From an uncultured Oscillospiraceae bacterium (GTDB lineage: Bacteria; Bacillota; Clostridia; Oscillospirales; Acutalibacteraceae): a stretch of 26,555 nucleotides of DNA. Below, one piece after another: positions 25,392-26,555 of the stretch. Made by a program: the position numbers and the translations under genes. The notes under the pieces are model-generated. The model was not told where the DNA came from, searched no databases, and saw nothing but the letters and a program-made list of their open reading frames with translations. Each line of letters begins with the position of its first letter. Positions within the stretch are counted from its first letter, which is position 1. The stretch lies in the NCBI GenBank assembly GCA_900553255.1, contig USCI01000030.1, positions 1 through 26,555 on the forward strand, in the 5' to 3' direction.

Positions 25392-26477
25392 TCACGCTTT
25401 TTTCTTCTTGATCACCAGGAAGTACACCGCGACTCCGGCACCGGCCAGCACCACAACCACGCCGACCACAATCAGCGCGATCACACCGCCGCTCAGCCCG
25501 CCGGAACCGTCCGGTTCGCCGCCGGTCGAAGCGGTATCCCCTCCGGAAGACCCGGTTCCCGCTGCGGAGCTTTCCTCGGCCGGTTTGCTGCTGGACCCAC
25601 TCGAATCGGACTCGTCCGGCGTGCTTTCCGCCGCGGACTCATCCCCCGAATTCGGATCGGTCGATTCCGGTTCGGAGGTTGCCGGCGGGTCGGTGGGCTC
25701 ACTTTCGCTGTAGGAGCCGGGGGCGGTACCGTCAGCCGACTCCTCTACAGCCGCCGCGCCGTTGATCGTCTTGATGGTGAACGCCGCCGGCGCGTAATTG
25801 CCGTCCTTGAACACCATCTGCAGATACCATTTGCCATCGGTAGCCGCCGCGATGTCATCCACGAAGCTCCACTTATTCTCATTGTTGATCCGCTTGTCGT
25901 TGATGAACACATCGTAGCCGTCGTCGGTGCTGTTGCGCTTGACCGAGAATTTGACGTTGGTCCAGGACGCTTCGGCCGTGCCCTCAAAATAGTGGCCGGG
26001 ATCATAGGAGCTCTTGCCCACCCGGATCATCTTGCGGCTGGTGTCCCAGTTGTTGACCAGCCCCTCCGCACACACGATGGTGTTTGGCTGATCGCTCGGC
26101 CGCAGCATCAGCATGAAGCCGGGATGCTCGCTGTCCGCATACAGGGAGTCGGTAAGCGGCGCAGAGGAAAACCCGATGCTCAGATACTGATCCGCACACG
26201 GCGTGTATTTATCCAGCGAAAAGGTCACCTCAAAGTCGGACAGATCCACCGGCACCTCGCATATCACCGCGCAGCCGCCGGGTTCCTTATTGGACTTAAA
26301 GTCGCTGGTGACGGTCAGCCGCCCTTTCTGAGCGGTGGCGATGGTGCGGTTAGGCGCGACCTCGTCCTGGATCGCATGCCACTGCGACAGGGACGGCACC
26401 GACGCGGCGGAAGCCGGAAGCGCGCAAAGGCTTCCCAGCAGCGCCAGCGATGCGGCGATGGACAACAGCTTCTTCAT
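25392..26477 (-). CDS. Surface-anchored lectin-like protein
   Basis: 361 residues. The start at 26477 (MKKLLS) has AGGAGG seven bases upstream; six further codons upstream lack support. Signal peptide 1-25 (LPASAA). Residues 27-245 form a beta-rich domain of laminin-G/concanavalin type (VDLSDFEVTFSLDKYT; YLSIGFSSAPLTD; DGYDVFINDKRINNEN; WYLQMVFKDGNYAPAAF). A long S/T/E/P/G-rich linker (about 250-328) would span the cell wall. It ends in a membrane helix (GGVIALIVVGVVVVLAGAGVAVYFLVI) and KKKKA, with no LPXTG motif, so it is membrane-tethered. No catalytic motif is seen. As first gene of the visible operon it is a candidate glycan-binding surface protein, comparable in role, not in ancestry, to SusD/SusE-type binders. 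Confidence 0.85.
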   Translation of the reverse strand: MKKLLSIAASLALLGSLCALPASAASVPSLSQWHAIQDEVAPNRTIATAQKGRLTVTSDFKSNKEPGGCAVICEVPVDLSDFEVTFSLDKYTPCADQYLSIGFSSAPLTDSLYADSEHPGFMLMLRPSDQPNTIVCAEGLVNNWDTSRKMIRVGKSSYDPGHYFEGTAEASWTNVKFSVKRNSTDDGYDVFINDKRINNENKWSFVDDIAAATDGKWYLQMVFKDGNYAPAAFTIKTINGAAAVEESADGTAPGSYSESEPTDPPATSEPESTDPNSGDESAAESTPDESDSSGSSSKPAEESSAAGTGSSGGDTASTGGEPDGSGGLSGGVIALIVVGVVVVLAGAGVAVYFLVIKKKKA

Positions 26478-26525
26478 GTTGATTCCTCCTGACAATATAT
26501 AACGGACTGTAAAGTTAAATGAAAG

Positions 26526-26555
26526 TTGAGGACCCGTCAGCCCTTCTGGTACAAT
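26526..26555 (+). promoter_or_regulatory. Possible divergent promoter at the right edge
   Basis: On the plus strand TTGAGG (26526-26531) and TACAAT (26550-26555) are 18 bases apart, a passable sigma-A arrangement pointing out of the window. If real, a divergent gene, possibly a regulator of this locus, lies to the right. No convincing promoter for the minus-strand gene at 26477 is seen in the remaining 78 bp; its TATATT box is too near the ribosome site. Confidence 0.25.

Noticed and set aside
26502..26510. TATATATT as a -10 box for the gene at 26477
   Set aside because: It lies only a few bases from AGGAGG and lacks a -35 at suitable distance, so the true promoter is probably beyond the window.

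Overview
The window looks like chromosome of a fairly GC-rich Gram-positive Clostridia-type bacterium, probably an anaerobic gut or rumen Oscillospirales/Ruminococcaceae relative. The grounds are strong AGGAGG-type ribosome sites, lipobox lipoproteins, surface proteins with C-terminal hydrophobic anchors followed by basic tails, a CCA-encoding tRNA end, and an ABC sugar-uptake module with no local ATPase. The genus assignment is inference.

Left edge (1-681): the end of an integrative element. It holds a small excisionase-like gene on the minus strand (103-345), the ribosome site of a further minus-strand gene beginning just outside the window (probably the integrase), about 280 bp of visibly AT-richer noncoding DNA with palindromes and short repeats, and then an isolated 3' half of a tRNA-Leu(CAA) gene (about 627-681). 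I read this as an attachment-site junction: the element lies to the left and the host chromosome resumes at the tRNA fragment. Two duplicated rho-independent terminators follow the fragment (687-727 and 778-815), then a third hairpin (869-906).

Right of that (936-26477) are thirteen consecutive minus-strand genes, mostly with short gaps, forming one glycan capture, import and degradation locus. In transcription order (right to left): a surface-anchored lectin-like protein; a larger surface protein with two jelly-roll-like and two Ig-like domains; a cytoplasmic GH42-like hydrolase; a solute-binding lipoprotein with a C-terminal beta-sandwich; a lipoprotein paralogue of the GH42-like hydrolase; a giant second solute-binding protein with two N-terminal carbohydrate-binding-like modules; two MalF/MalG-type permeases; an NHL-propeller/TPR/Yip1-type membrane protein; a DUF5696-type lipoprotein; a DUF4838-type hydrolase; a GH43 enzyme with a discoidin-like C-terminus; and a 1087-residue glycosidase-like protein of no family I can name.

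Likely logic: surface lectins and lipoproteins bind and partly cut a complex plant or host glycan outside the membrane, the ABC transporter imports oligosaccharides, and four enzymes without signal peptides finish degradation in the cytoplasm. The substrate is unknown; GH43 suggests arabinosyl or xylosyl groups and the GH42-like pair suggests beta-linked hexosides. The most unusual part is the SBP-permease-permease-NHL/Yip1-DUF5696 block, which looks like a transporter with a dedicated, uncharacterised membrane and surface accessory apparatus. Several gene junctions carry perfect GC-rich stem-loops without U-tracts, suggesting transcript processing or differential expression inside the operon. 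No regulator, ATPase or sortase gene is visible.
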